DNA of 30,493 nt from an uncultured Azospirillum sp. (GTDB lineage Bacteria > Pseudomonadota > Alphaproteobacteria > RF32 > CAG-239), in assembly GCA_900538765.1 (NCBI GenBank), contig UQAB01000021.1, forward strand, positions 1-30,493, read 5' to 3'. Positions 14,739 to 22,739 of the stretch are shown one piece after another; position 1 is the first letter of the stretch; each line of letters starts with the position of its first letter. Position numbers and translations under genes: made by a program. The notes beneath the pieces are model-generated. The model was not told the origin of the DNA and did no database searches. It saw nothing but the letters and a program-made list of their open reading frames with translations.

Positions 14739-15290
14739 CTACTTTGAACAATTAAATACCTTTTGCCATAGGCTGCTTTCAATTCTTTTATCAGCCATAA
14801 TAGCCTGATTGGCCTTGTCATTCAGACGCTCCCCGTACCATATGATATCATTCTCAGCCCAGACAGCGTATTCCTGCCCGCTTTTGTTAATAACATCAGC
14901 TCCCAGAAGCAGATTCAACTCTTCCAGCCGGAAAGAAGATATCTCATTTTCACGGCGAAAACTACCCGAAATACATTCGCTCAGAAAACGTGGACCGGCT
15001 TTGTCTTTCAGTGGAGAATCGTTGCGCCGCAAAATACGAAGAAGGTTTACAACCTCGCGCGCATACATAAAATTGTATTTCTGCGCCTGTTTCATCAAAT
15101 CAAGGTATTCCCAAACACCGCGCAGTCGTATTTCCAGATTTTCATACTGTGCCGCGACAATTACTCCACCAACATTAACTTTTACAGAGGTTCCCGTCAG
15201 CTTGTTATAAACACTAAATTCGGTTATTAACCTGGAATTGTCATTTCCCTCCAGCAGGTACTTTACCATTTGTTCGTCATTTACCGTCAT
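14739..15290 (-). CDS. Hypothetical cytoplasmic protein
   Basis: I do not recognise this protein of 183 residues (from ATG 15290). It has no signal peptide or membrane segment and is rich in charged helices, including LRGVWEYLDLMKQAQKYNF and AREVVNLLRILRRNDS. A C-terminal stretch with AVWAENDIIWYGERL may be a small beta element. The start is uncertain: ATG 15290 has no ribosome-binding site, while ATG 15341, 17 codons upstream, is preceded by AAGGG at a short spacing but would add a very AT-rich, non-coding-looking segment overlapping an inverted repeat. The gene has its own terminator and lies immediately upstream of the flagellar unit, but nothing shows a flagellar role. Confidence 0.6.
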   Translation of the reverse strand: MTVNDEQMVKYLLEGNDNSRLITEFSVYNKLTGTSVKVNVGGVIVAAQYENLEIRLRGVWEYLDLMKQAQKYNFMYAREVVNLLRILRRNDSPLKDKAGPRFLSECISGSFRRENEISSFRLEELNLLLGADVINKSGQEYAVWAENDIIWYGERLNDKANQAIMADKRIESSLWQKVFNCSK

Positions 15291-15320
15291 AATTATAATT
15301 TTAAAATTAATAATATAATG

Positions 15321-15354
15321 AATTAAGGGTTTTAATAACATAGAACCCTTAATT
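15321..15354. repeat. 11-bp inverted repeat at the 5' end of the unknown gene
   Basis: AATTAAGGGTT (15321-15331) is a perfect inverted match to AACCCTTAATT (15344-15354) with a 12-nt spacer. There is no U-run on either strand, so it is not a standard terminator. It covers the only ribosome-binding-site-like AAGGG (minus strand) and an ATG at 15341 in the loop, so it could be an operator or a translation-occluding hairpin. Confidence 0.55.
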
Positions 15355-15376
15355 TGTAAATAGACAAAATTGACAT

Positions 15377-15742
15377 TTATTTACATATTTCTGTTTTCTT
15401 CAAAATATAAAAATCGGCCAGCGGTCCATGAATCATTTCCTTATTCATATCCAACATTCGGAGTTGTCCGTCCTCGGCTTTGTAATAGCTGTTTTGTCCG
15501 TCACGGGAAACAGCAATAATATCCCCGTCTACGGAATAGCGGCCGTTTTCAACAAATTTGCCGTCTTTTTTATCAATATATAAGCTGCTCAGGCGGTATT
15601 CGCCGTTGGCGCTGAGCTGCAGTTTCGTGGCAATGCCGGGACCGTCTGCCGCGGGAAGAACGCCCTCATAAGTCCCGCAGTATTTGGCTGTGCAGGATGA
15701 CAATGCCGCCATGGTCGCAAACATATAAATTATCTTATTCAT
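15377..15742 (-). CDS. NlpE N-terminal-like lipoprotein without the CxxC motif
   Basis: A 121-residue lipoprotein; the signal ends in LSSC with Cys17 acylated. The mature part follows the NlpE N-terminal domain pattern throughout: YEGVLPAADGPGIATKLQL, then EYRLSSLY, FVENGRYSVDGDIIAV, YYKAEDGQLRMLDM and a final FYILKK. In E. coli NlpE this domain signals envelope stress and copper through CpxA, and LPCADCSGI carries two cysteines; here the same loop reads LPAADGPGI (29-37), with both cysteines gone. A redox- or copper-sensing role through that pair is therefore unlikely. It lies 45 bp downstream of era on the same strand with an AAAGGGA ribosome-binding site, so it may be the tail of the era transcript. 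Confidence 0.75.
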   Translation of the reverse strand: MNKIIYMFATMAALSSCTAKYCGTYEGVLPAADGPGIATKLQLSANGEYRLSSLYIDKKDGKFVENGRYSVDGDIIAVSRDGQNSYYKAEDGQLRMLDMNKEMIHGPLADFYILKKTEICK

Positions 15743-15786
15743 TTTTTCCCTTTCTGTTATTTTCGGTTATACCGATAATGTAAGGG

Positions 15787-16701
15787 TTAGGCATTAAAAT
15801 TCAAGCCCCAGTCAGAATAACGCGCCGGATCATCAATCCAGTTTTCGCGGACTTTGACATAAAGAAACAAATGAACCCGCTCTTCCAGCAAATCCTCAAT
15901 TTCACGCCGCGCCGCCTGGCCAATTTTTTTTATCATACTGCCGCCTTTGCCCAAAACGATGATTTTCTGACTGTCACGCTGAACATAAATCGTCATTTCC
16001 GCCCGAACGGAGTTGTCTTCCTTGCGCTGCCAAAGCTCCGGCTCTACAGTCAGGGCATAAGGCAATTCCTGCTGGAGATATAAAAACAGTTTTTCCCGGA
16101 CAATTTCCGCCGCCAATAGTTTTAACGGCATATCAGACATTTGCTCTTCCGGGTAATACCATGGGCTTTCCGGCAGATTATCTGCCAGGTATTTATAAAA
16201 TTCTTCAATATTTTCACCGGTTACGGCTGAAATAAAAAACGTTTCGGTAAAATTTCCGGCTTGATTTAATTCTGCGCTGAGCTGCAGCAGCTTTTCCTTT
16301 TTTACCAAATCAACTTTATTCAAAACCAAAACGGCGGCTGTCTTATTTTCATTCAGCCTGGCGACAATGGCTTTGACTTCATCGTCAAATCCCTTATGCG
16401 CATCAACAACCAGTACCGTTATATCGGCATCGCCGACACCACCCCAAGCCGATGCCACCATAGCCCTGTCCAAGCGGCGTTTGGGTTTGAAAATTCCGGG
16501 CGTATCAAGAAAAATTATTTGGGAATTTCCGTATATGCCTATTCCCTTGACCATGGTCCGGGTTGTCTGAACTTTGGGCGAAACAATCGAAACCTTGGAA
16601 CCGACAAAGTTATTGGTAATAGTCGATTTTCCGGCATTCGGCGCACCGATAAGCGCTACAAAACCACACCTTTGAATATTGTTTTTCGAAACGCTATTCA
16701 T
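15787..16701 (-). CDS. era: GTPase Era
   Basis: Essential GTPase that binds the 3' end of 16S rRNA during 30S assembly. 304 residues from ATG 16701, which gives the usual Era length; longer readings run into rnc. GAPNAGKST (19-27) is the P-loop, DTPG (66-69) the G3 motif and LNKVDLV the G4 motif, with SAVTGEN as G5. The C-terminal KH domain has VLGKGGSMIKKIGQAARREIE and ends in VRENWIDDPARYSDWG. The start overlaps the last 8 nt of rnc, so the two are translationally coupled, as in many proteobacteria. Confidence 0.96.
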   Translation of the reverse strand: MNSVSKNNIQRCGFVALIGAPNAGKSTITNNFVGSKVSIVSPKVQTTRTMVKGIGIYGNSQIIFLDTPGIFKPKRRLDRAMVASAWGGVGDADITVLVVDAHKGFDDEVKAIVARLNENKTAAVLVLNKVDLVKKEKLLQLSAELNQAGNFTETFFISAVTGENIEEFYKYLADNLPESPWYYPEEQMSDMPLKLLAAEIVREKLFLYLQQELPYALTVEPELWQRKEDNSVRAEMTIYVQRDSQKIIVLGKGGSMIKKIGQAARREIEDLLEERVHLFLYVKVRENWIDDPARYSDWGLNFNA

Positions 16702-17362
16702 GCTTATACCCCAGTTTAGCCAGCATTTTGCAAGCGGCTTCCTGTTCGGCCAGTTTTTTGTTACGCCCTTCCCCAAACTGAGTTTCTATACCCTGTATTG
16801 ACACGGACATTTTAAATGTCGGTTCATGTTCGGATCCGGTACGGCCCTCCGTTTTATAAACAGGAAAACTTTTTCCCTTTGCATGGGCAACTTCCTGAAG
16901 CAGCGTTTTGCAATCTTTGGGCGGCGCTACGTTTTTATCAATCAGTTCACACCAATGTTCATTGACAAAGTCAACCGCACATTCGCAGTGACTGTCCATA
17001 TAAATTGCGCCGATAACGGCTTCGCAAACGTCGCAGAGAACATTTTCGTTATCGCGAATATCATTGCCAACGCAAATAATATATTTATCCAGCCCGATAC
17101 GGCGGGCAACGCCGGCAACGGTTTCTTTGCAGACTAACGCCGTATGCCGCTGTGACATGCTGCCTTCCGGCTCTTTGGGAAAAATGCGGTACAACAGGCT
17201 GGCTATGGCAACGCCCAAAACCCTGTCGCCGACAAATTCAAGACGTTCGTAGTTGTCTTCGACCGAAGGACTGTAACTGCTGTGCGTCAAAGCCTGCCGC
17301 AGCAAAGAAATGTTCTGAAAATGGTATTTTAGCGTACTCTCAAGCGCTTTCATATCTGTCAT
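16694..17362 (-). CDS. rnc: Ribonuclease III
   Basis: Double-strand-specific endonuclease for rRNA and mRNA processing. 222 residues from ATG 17362; an in-frame upstream extension lies wholly inside lepB and is not real. The signature NYERLEFVGDRVLG contains Glu39, Glu42 and Asp46, and CDVCEAVIGA contains Asp111 and Glu114, the metal-binding catalytic set. A double-stranded-RNA-binding domain occupies about 152-220 (CKTLLQEVAHAKGKSFPVY, then KKLAEQEAACKMLAKLG). The start lies 7 bp after the lepB stop, with AGGTGG across the stop codon as ribosome-binding site; the end overlaps era. The lepB-rnc-era order is conserved across proteobacteria. Confidence 0.95.
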   Translation of the reverse strand: MTDMKALESTLKYHFQNISLLRQALTHSSYSPSVEDNYERLEFVGDRVLGVAIASLLYRIFPKEPEGSMSQRHTALVCKETVAGVARRIGLDKYIICVGNDIRDNENVLCDVCEAVIGAIYMDSHCECAVDFVNEHWCELIDKNVAPPKDCKTLLQEVAHAKGKSFPVYKTEGRTGSEHEPTFKMSVSIQGIETQFGEGRNKKLAEQEAACKMLAKLGYKHE

Positions 17363-17369
17363 TTTCCAC

Positions 17370-18098
17370 CTACTGAATTCTGTTAAACAACCGGGACCAG
17401 CGAATCTGCCGCGGCAGATTCCATATCTTGTACCATTCGCCGTCAGGGTCAAGCGAGAAGAAAAGAAAACGAGCCTTGCCGACCAGATTTTCCGCCGGAA
17501 CAAAGCCGACGTTGACACGGCTGTCGTCGGAACGGTCACGGTTATCACCCATCATAAAATAGTGCCCTTCGGGAACGGTCAGTTCCGGAACATCGTCAAA
17601 AGTTTCGCTGTCGGATATTTCCAGAATATTGTGTTTGACACCGCCGGGAAGCGTTTCAACATACTGACGGTAACGCTCAACATTACCGTATTTGTCATGT
17701 AGTACAAAGTCTTCAATCTGTTCGCGCTCAACCAGCTCACCGTTTATATATAAACGCCCTTTTTCCAATTTAATCCTATCTCCGGGGAGGCCAATCAGGC
17801 GCTTAATATAATCTGTTTTGTTATACTGCGGTTCCTTAAAAACAATCACATCGCCGCGCTCGGGCTTATCTTCCCAGATACGCCCCTCCCAAAGGGGAAG
17901 GCTGAACGGCAGGGAATGTTTTGAATAGCCGTATGTATATTTGGAAACAAACAAAAAATCCCCGACATATAAGGTCGAATACATTGAACCGGAAGGGATT
18001 TTAAACGGTTCAAACATAAAAGTCCGAATAAATACGGCAATCAAAACGGCATAAATTATCGTTTTTATGGTATCGGCAAAGCTTTCTTCTTTATCCAT
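17370..18098 (-). CDS. lepB: Signal peptidase I
   Basis: Cleaves Sec and Tat signal peptides on the outer face of the inner membrane. 242 residues with one N-terminal membrane segment (about 10-28), fewer than E. coli LepB but normal for alphaproteobacteria. IPSGSMYSTL places the nucleophile at Ser38 and YIKRLIGLPGD the general base at Lys99. HYFMMGDNRDRSDDSR is box E, with the structural aspartate and serine. The ribosome-binding site AAGGAAAA precedes ATG 18098. It is followed 7 bp later by rnc. A long hairpin separates it from acpS, so transcription from upstream may be modulated there. Confidence 0.96.
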   Translation of the reverse strand: MDKEESFADTIKTIIYAVLIAVFIRTFMFEPFKIPSGSMYSTLYVGDFLFVSKYTYGYSKHSLPFSLPLWEGRIWEDKPERGDVIVFKEPQYNKTDYIKRLIGLPGDRIKLEKGRLYINGELVEREQIEDFVLHDKYGNVERYRQYVETLPGGVKHNILEISDSETFDDVPELTVPEGHYFMMGDNRDRSDDSRVNVGFVPAENLVGKARFLFFSLDPDGEWYKIWNLPRQIRWSRLFNRIQ

Positions 18099-18133
18099 AA
18101 GATTTTCCTTAAGCTATAAATTCTTTATTGCAT

Positions 18134-18176
18134 TGTCTTAGATAACGCCATAAACACGATAGCGTTATCTAAGGCA
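18134..18176. repeat. Long perfect hairpin between acpS and lepB
   Basis: CTTAGATAACGC (18137-18148) pairs perfectly with GCGTTATCTAAG (18162-18173) around a 13-nt loop, and the stem extends to 15 pairs with one wobble. No U-run follows on either strand, so it is not a typical terminator. It may be a processing site, a Rho-related element or a repeated palindrome. Confidence 0.6.
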
Positions 18177-18199
18177 ACTTTGGGTTACATATAATAATA

Positions 18200-18604
18200 T
18201 CAGTAAACTTCAATAACGACAAAAGCCTGCGCCAAAGGATAATCATCGCTTATCGTCAGCTGAATATTGACGTTTTTTCCGCCGGAAAGCTTTTGCAGGC
18301 GCTGAAGCGCTCCGCCGCTTAAAACCAATTCCGGTTTGCCGGCGGCATTATGAACCGTCTGAATATCGCGCAGATAGATACCGTTTCTGAAGCCCGTTCC
18401 CAGAGCTTTGGAACAGGCTTCCTTGGCGGCAAAACGTTTGGCGACGGACGCAGCATATTCCCGCGGCGAAACAAACTGCCGGGCAGCAATTTCCTCCCGT
18501 TCCGATGCTCCCAACGCCCGGTCTATCAGACGCTCGCCGTAAGCGGCAATCGACCGCTCAAAACGGGAAATGTTGGTAATATCCGACCCTATTCCGACTA
18601 TCAT
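18200..18604 (-). CDS. acpS: Holo-[acyl-carrier-protein] synthase
   Basis: Transfers phosphopantetheine from CoA to apo-acyl carrier protein, activating fatty-acid synthesis. 134 residues, usual length. GIGSDITNISRF carries the magnesium-binding Asp8 and RFAAKEACSKALGTG carries Glu62, both essential. The C-terminal IQLTISDDYPLAQAFVVIE strand is typical. It starts 14 bp after the rsh stop and belongs to the rpoZ-rsh-acpS-lepB-rnc-era run. A pdxJ gene, often found here in alphaproteobacteria, is absent from this position. Confidence 0.95.
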   Translation of the reverse strand: MIVGIGSDITNISRFERSIAAYGERLIDRALGASEREEIAARQFVSPREYAASVAKRFAAKEACSKALGTGFRNGIYLRDIQTVHNAAGKPELVLSGGALQRLQKLSGGKNVNIQLTISDDYPLAQAFVVIEVY

Positions 18605-18618
18605 GTCCTTCTCCCTCT

Positions 18619-20769
18619 TTACTGCGCGGCGCGAGCCACATAGCTGACAACCTTGCTGGCTTTCAGCACATCAATAATTTCGCTCAGTTGCTTAATGTCT
18701 TTAACCTCAATATCAACCAACAGCTCAAAATAACTTACCGTGCGGTAGACGATATTCAGGTTGGAAATATTACCGTTGCAGCGGGCAATCAGATTTGACA
18801 AATCGCCGAGGGCTCCCGGTTCGTTACTGAGCATAATCTTCAAACGACCGACATGGGTTTCGCCATAAGCGTCATCCCCCCAGGCAATATCCAGCCAACG
18901 TTCCGGTTCATTAGCAAACTTTTCCAAAAGTTTACAGTCAATGGTATGGACGGCAACGCCCTTTCCGGTCGTTACAATACCAACGATACGGTCTCCCGGC
19001 AGCGGGTGACAGCAACCAGCATAATGAACAGCCATTCCGGGAATGAGGCCTTTGATTTTAAGCGGTTCGCCCTTGTTCTTGCCTTTTTTCAAAACCTTTT
19101 TCAGACTTGGCACCTTAATCGCCTTGACTACCTTTTCCAGCTTGGACTGTTTATAGGCCGGATAAACCGCTTTCAGGACATCCCAGCCGGTTACCAAGCC
19201 TTCGCCGACCTTGGCATAGACATCATCTATCGAATCTGCCTCAAAATTCTGCAAAACATTAATCAACCCCTTTTCTGAAAATTCCAGATTTTCGGATTTG
19301 AACAAACGCTCAAGAATTTCCTGCCCCAACGTAATAAACTGATCGCGTTTATGTGCGCGGACATAGCGGCGGATAGCAGCTTTGGCTTTGCCGGTAACAA
19401 CAAAGCGCTCCCATTCTGTTGACGGGTGCTGGGCTTTTGAAGTCAAAACCTCGACCTGGTCGCCATTTTGCAAAATCGTGCGCAACGGGCGGATTTCACC
19501 GTTAATCTTGGCGCCGACACAGCTGTCGCCGACCGAAGAGTGGATGGCATAGGCAAAATCGACCGGTGTCGAATTAATCGGCAAGCCGATTAAATCACCT
19601 TTAGGCGTGAAGCAGAAAACCTGGTCGTTATACATTTCCAGCTTGGTATTTTCAAGAAACTCTTCCGGATTTTGCGCCTGTTCAAGAATTTCCAAAAGTT
19701 CCCGTATCCAGCGGAAATTCTTGCCTTCAACACGCTGTCCCTGCTTGTAGGCCCAATGGGCGGCAACGCCTTTTTCCGCAATCTCGTGCATTTCCGTCGT
19801 CCGAATCTGGATTTCGATGCGGGTATTTTCCGGTCCGATGACACCGGTATGGATGGATTTATAGCCGTTTGGTTTCGGCGTGGAAATATAATCCTTAAAA
19901 CGCCGCGGAATCATATGATATTTGCTGTGAATAACACCCAGCGCCTGATAACAGGAGCCAATATCGTCAACAATAATACGGAAAGCCATAATATCGGAAA
20001 GCTGCTCAAAAGAGGCGTTTTTCTGCTGCATTTTGCGCCAGATGGAATAAGGCGTCTTTTCCCGGCCGCTGACACTTGCCTTGATACCATTGTCTTTCAT
20101 ATCCTTTTCAAGCTGGCGGATAATTTTGGGCACAATGTTACTGCCCTGCTCCCGCAAAAAGTTCAAACGGGCAACAATGGAATCATGCGCTTCCTTATGC
20201 AGTTCAGAGAAAGCGATTTCCTCTAATTCGCTTTTGACTTCCTGCATACCGATACGCTCGGCCAAAGGCGCATAGATATCCAATGTTTCCTTGGAAATAC
20301 GCATTCTTTTTTCAGGCTTGCAAAAATGCAGCGTGCGCATATTGTGCAGACGATCGGCCAGCTTAATCAGCAAAACGCGGATATCTTCCGACATGGCCAG
20401 CAAAAGCTTGCGGAAATTTTCCGCCTGTTTGCTGTTGCCTGATTTTTGTTCAATCATGGCTAATTTGGTCAGACCGTCGACAATGGAGGCTACCTGATCT
20501 CCAAACAGCTGGCGGACTTCTTCAACCGTGGTATCGGTATCTTCCACCGTATCATGCAGCAAAGCGGCAATAATGGATGCGGAATCCAGCTTGAATTTTG
20601 TTAAAATACCGGCAACTTCAATCGGGTGGGAATAATACGGATCCCCTGACTCGCGAAGCTGGGCGCCATGTTTTTTCATGGCAAAAACATAGGCCCGGTT
20701 TAATGCGTCTTCATCTGCATCGGGATCATAGGATTTAACTAATTCAACTAATTCATATTGTCTTAACAT
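18619..20769 (-). CDS. Bifunctional (p)ppGpp synthetase/hydrolase (Rsh/SpoT)
   Basis: Makes and degrades the stringent-response alarmone. 716 residues with the standard order. The HD hydrolase domain (about 45-150) has H48, H72-D73 (LLHDTVED) and KLADRLHNMRTL, all intact, so hydrolysis is predicted. The synthetase domain (about 235-350) includes the FRIIVDD strand, PKPNGYKSIHTGVIG and EIQIRTTEMHEIAE. TGS (about 385-445), a helical region, a Cys/His segment with HYAGCCHPLPGDRIVGI, and a C-terminal ACT domain (about 640-716) follow. No second rsh gene is seen, fitting the single-Rsh pattern of alphaproteobacteria. It lies downstream of rpoZ on the same strand. Confidence 0.95.
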   Translation of the reverse strand: MLRQYELVELVKSYDPDADEDALNRAYVFAMKKHGAQLRESGDPYYSHPIEVAGILTKFKLDSASIIAALLHDTVEDTDTTVEEVRQLFGDQVASIVDGLTKLAMIEQKSGNSKQAENFRKLLLAMSEDIRVLLIKLADRLHNMRTLHFCKPEKRMRISKETLDIYAPLAERIGMQEVKSELEEIAFSELHKEAHDSIVARLNFLREQGSNIVPKIIRQLEKDMKDNGIKASVSGREKTPYSIWRKMQQKNASFEQLSDIMAFRIIVDDIGSCYQALGVIHSKYHMIPRRFKDYISTPKPNGYKSIHTGVIGPENTRIEIQIRTTEMHEIAEKGVAAHWAYKQGQRVEGKNFRWIRELLEILEQAQNPEEFLENTKLEMYNDQVFCFTPKGDLIGLPINSTPVDFAYAIHSSVGDSCVGAKINGEIRPLRTILQNGDQVEVLTSKAQHPSTEWERFVVTGKAKAAIRRYVRAHKRDQFITLGQEILERLFKSENLEFSEKGLINVLQNFEADSIDDVYAKVGEGLVTGWDVLKAVYPAYKQSKLEKVVKAIKVPSLKKVLKKGKNKGEPLKIKGLIPGMAVHYAGCCHPLPGDRIVGIVTTGKGVAVHTIDCKLLEKFANEPERWLDIAWGDDAYGETHVGRLKIMLSNEPGALGDLSNLIARCNGNISNLNIVYRTVSYFELLVDIEVKDIKQLSEIIDVLKASKVVSYVARAAQ

Positions 20770-20837
20770 TGAGCCTCAACCATAACCTAAAACCTTATTC
20801 AAGACTCAAGAAAATTTTTTTACACCCTTAAGCCTCA

Positions 20838-20872
20838 ACAACGCTTGTACCTGCCGGAGATACAAGCGTTGT
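20838..20872. repeat. Perfect 12-bp hairpin between rpoZ and rsh
   Basis: ACAACGCTTGTA (20838-20849) pairs with TACAAGCGTTGT (20861-20872) around an 11-nt loop. There is no proper U-run immediately after on either strand. It could partly separate rpoZ from rsh transcription or stabilise the rpoZ mRNA end. Confidence 0.6.
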
Positions 20873-20913
20873 AATTATAGACATCAGAAAATTAAAAAAT
20901 ACTGAATCCCGCG

Positions 20914-21396
20914 TTATTCTTCATCATCAAAATCGGCACCCAGTTCGTCGCTGAGACCCAAGGCATCGTCCAGCGCTTCATCATCCAGAGAAACATCTTC
21001 TTCAGAATCGGCATCCAAATCCATAACGTCATCATCGCCGTCGCGAATCTGCATAGCATCGCCCATATCTTCAGCATCAAGACTAACGCCGGAGAACTGG
21101 TCATCAAGCTCAGCCAATTCTTTTTCAGCTGCCAGAATTTCCAACTCTTCTTCTTCCGGTTCTTCAACCTCGACATATTTCTGCAGCCCCATTACCAGAG
21201 ATCTCTGCAATTCCTCAATATTAACCGTACCGTCAGCAATTTCACGCAGAGCAATTACCGGATTTTTGTCATTGTCTTTGGCAACCGTCATCGGCGCACC
21301 GGCGCTCAAATCTTTAGCCCGCTGAGCAGCAACCATGAGCAGTTCATAGCGGTTAGGAATTTTATCAATACAATCTTCAACTGTAACGCGTGCCAT
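20914..21396 (-). CDS. rpoZ: RNA polymerase omega subunit with long acidic tail
   Basis: Small RNA polymerase subunit that chaperones beta-prime. The omega fold is in residues 1-70: MARVTVEDCIDKIPNRYELL, VAAQRAKDLSAGA and NPVIALREIADGTV. Length is 160 residues against about 90 in E. coli and about 120-130 in many alphaproteobacteria. The extra 80 residues are strongly acidic (EVEEPEEEELEI, then Asp/Glu-rich segments ending ADFDDEE) and probably disordered. It is the first gene of the rpoZ-rsh-acpS-lepB-rnc-era run. Omega can take part in the ppGpp response, and rpoZ-rsh adjacency is widespread. Confidence 0.93.
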   Translation of the reverse strand: MARVTVEDCIDKIPNRYELLMVAAQRAKDLSAGAPMTVAKDNDKNPVIALREIADGTVNIEELQRSLVMGLQKYVEVEEPEEEELEILAAEKELAELDDQFSGVSLDAEDMGDAMQIRDGDDDVMDLDADSEEDVSLDDEALDDALGLSDELGADFDDEE

Positions 21397-21438
21397 TTCT
21401 TTTATACCTTAGTTTAAAATTACAAATCTGAATTAGAC

Positions 21439-21466
21439 TTTATACTAACTTTTACATAAATTGCAA
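21439..21466 (-). promoter_or_regulatory. Sigma-70-type promoter for rpoZ
   Basis: On the minus strand TTGCAA (21466-21461) and TATAAA (21444-21439) are 16 nt apart, with transcription expected near 21432, about 35 nt before the rpoZ start. Confidence 0.5.
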
Positions 21467-21502
21467 TAATAAAATCAGAAAAAGTTGCGTTTTTTCGAGA
21501 AA

Positions 21503-22738
21503 TTACTGCGACAAAGACAACGGCTGCCCGCCCAGGAGATATTTTCCGGCGGCAAACTCCCGGCGCAACATCCGCCGATTTTTTATCACTTCCAAAACAT
21601 CCGGCAACGGTGCCTCATACATCAAGACCGTCGCCTGGGCAGCTTGAAACTGGCTGTAGCGCAGGTTTTCCGGGAAAGCGGCTAAATCCCGTTCATAAAT
21701 GCCGTCCTGCAGATTTTTGATTGCGGCGGCGGTTGACGCACTCATTGTCGATGCCCGATAAGCTTTTACGGTTTTGTCGCAGATATAGGCCCACTCATCT
21801 AAATTAAAAGCCTCGCCGCCGACAGCTAATTTTAAGTCTGTTTCCATTCCTAGGATACGCATTTTCTGCACCAGACGGCGGCAAGGATAAACCAAATCCT
21901 TTAAAGTGTTTATCACGGTACAGCCATTTTGTTCACTTTCGTATTTATCAAGAAGCTGTCCGGCTGCAAAGAGTTTCAACGCCATTCCTTCAGCGGAAGC
22001 CAGCTTGTTTACGGCAGGGATTGTCCGGGCAAAAGCCTGCACATCAGCCGAGGTCAGCGGTGATTTTTCATCCGGTGAAATGGTTCGTAAATCAGATATG
22101 TCGGGCGCCTTTTTCCGCTCGGCACCCGGCTGAAAACTTTCCGGCGGCACCAGCTGTTTCAGGCGCCGGTAAAATTCTGCATTATAAGCAGTTTGCGGAT
22201 AATATGCCGGCGTTTTAAGCGGCTCCACAGCCCGGACATTATCCGGCCAAACTTCAGGAATCAATAAAAAATATAAATGCGGCGAGAGAAATTCAAGGTT
22301 TGGAATTTCAGCCATTTGCGGCGCAATCCGTTGTGGGAAACGACCTTTGGTTTCTTTTATTCCCGGCATATTTAAAATTTTGGGAGACATATTCGGCACC
22401 GTATGCAGGTAAGGACCTATATAAGGATAAATTTCCGGCGGCGCCGACTGTATCAGTTCCAACAACGCTTCTTCATTTTCTTTTTTCAAGCGTTTGTCAC
22501 ACGAACCGTAAGTTTTGATTGTCTGCGCAAAAACTTTATCAAAAACCTTTCCGATATTCCAGGAAAATTCATAGCGGCGGTCATAAATCGGCGTTGCGGC
22601 ATATTTCTCTGCCAATTCGTCATAAGACGGCAAAGGCCGATTGAGATCAACCTCCAGACAACTTTTGTCATTCCATCCAGCGGCTTGCACCAAGCCTGCC
22701 GCCAACACCATAACTGCAACCGCCGCTATTTTTTTCAT
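21503..22738 (-). CDS. Secreted protein of unknown function (paired with DUF4139 protein)
   Basis: I do not recognise this 411-residue protein. A Sec signal peptide covers residues 1-19 (cleavage near VQAAG), so it acts in the periplasm or beyond. The mature protein contains six cysteines (CLEV, GSCDKR, NGCTVI, YPCRRL, YICDKT), suggesting disulfides. It alternates proline-rich segments, such as PPEIYPYIGPYLHTVPN, with helical stretches in the C-terminal half. The start lies 1 bp after the stop of the DUF4139 gene, so the two are translationally coupled and probably work together. No enzyme motif was seen. No clear terminator follows before rpoZ. Confidence 0.75.
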   Translation of the reverse strand: MKKIAAVAVMVLAAGLVQAAGWNDKSCLEVDLNRPLPSYDELAEKYAATPIYDRRYEFSWNIGKVFDKVFAQTIKTYGSCDKRLKKENEEALLELIQSAPPEIYPYIGPYLHTVPNMSPKILNMPGIKETKGRFPQRIAPQMAEIPNLEFLSPHLYFLLIPEVWPDNVRAVEPLKTPAYYPQTAYNAEFYRRLKQLVPPESFQPGAERKKAPDISDLRTISPDEKSPLTSADVQAFARTIPAVNKLASAEGMALKLFAAGQLLDKYESEQNGCTVINTLKDLVYPCRRLVQKMRILGMETDLKLAVGGEAFNLDEWAYICDKTVKAYRASTMSASTAAAIKNLQDGIYERDLAAFPENLRYSQFQAAQATVLMYEAPLPDVLEVIKNRRMLRREFAAGKYLLGGQPLSLSQ

Positions 22739-22739
22739 T

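Noticed and set aside
16702..16776. 25-residue N-terminal extension of Era
   Set aside because: It overlaps the RNase III coding sequence; ATG 16701 gives the normal Era N-terminus.
17363..17548. N-terminal extension of RNase III
   Set aside because: It lies entirely inside lepB in another frame and encodes nothing resembling the family.
18853..19278. Plus-strand open frame of 141 codons
   Set aside because: It is antisense to rsh, a well-supported gene, and shows no family features.
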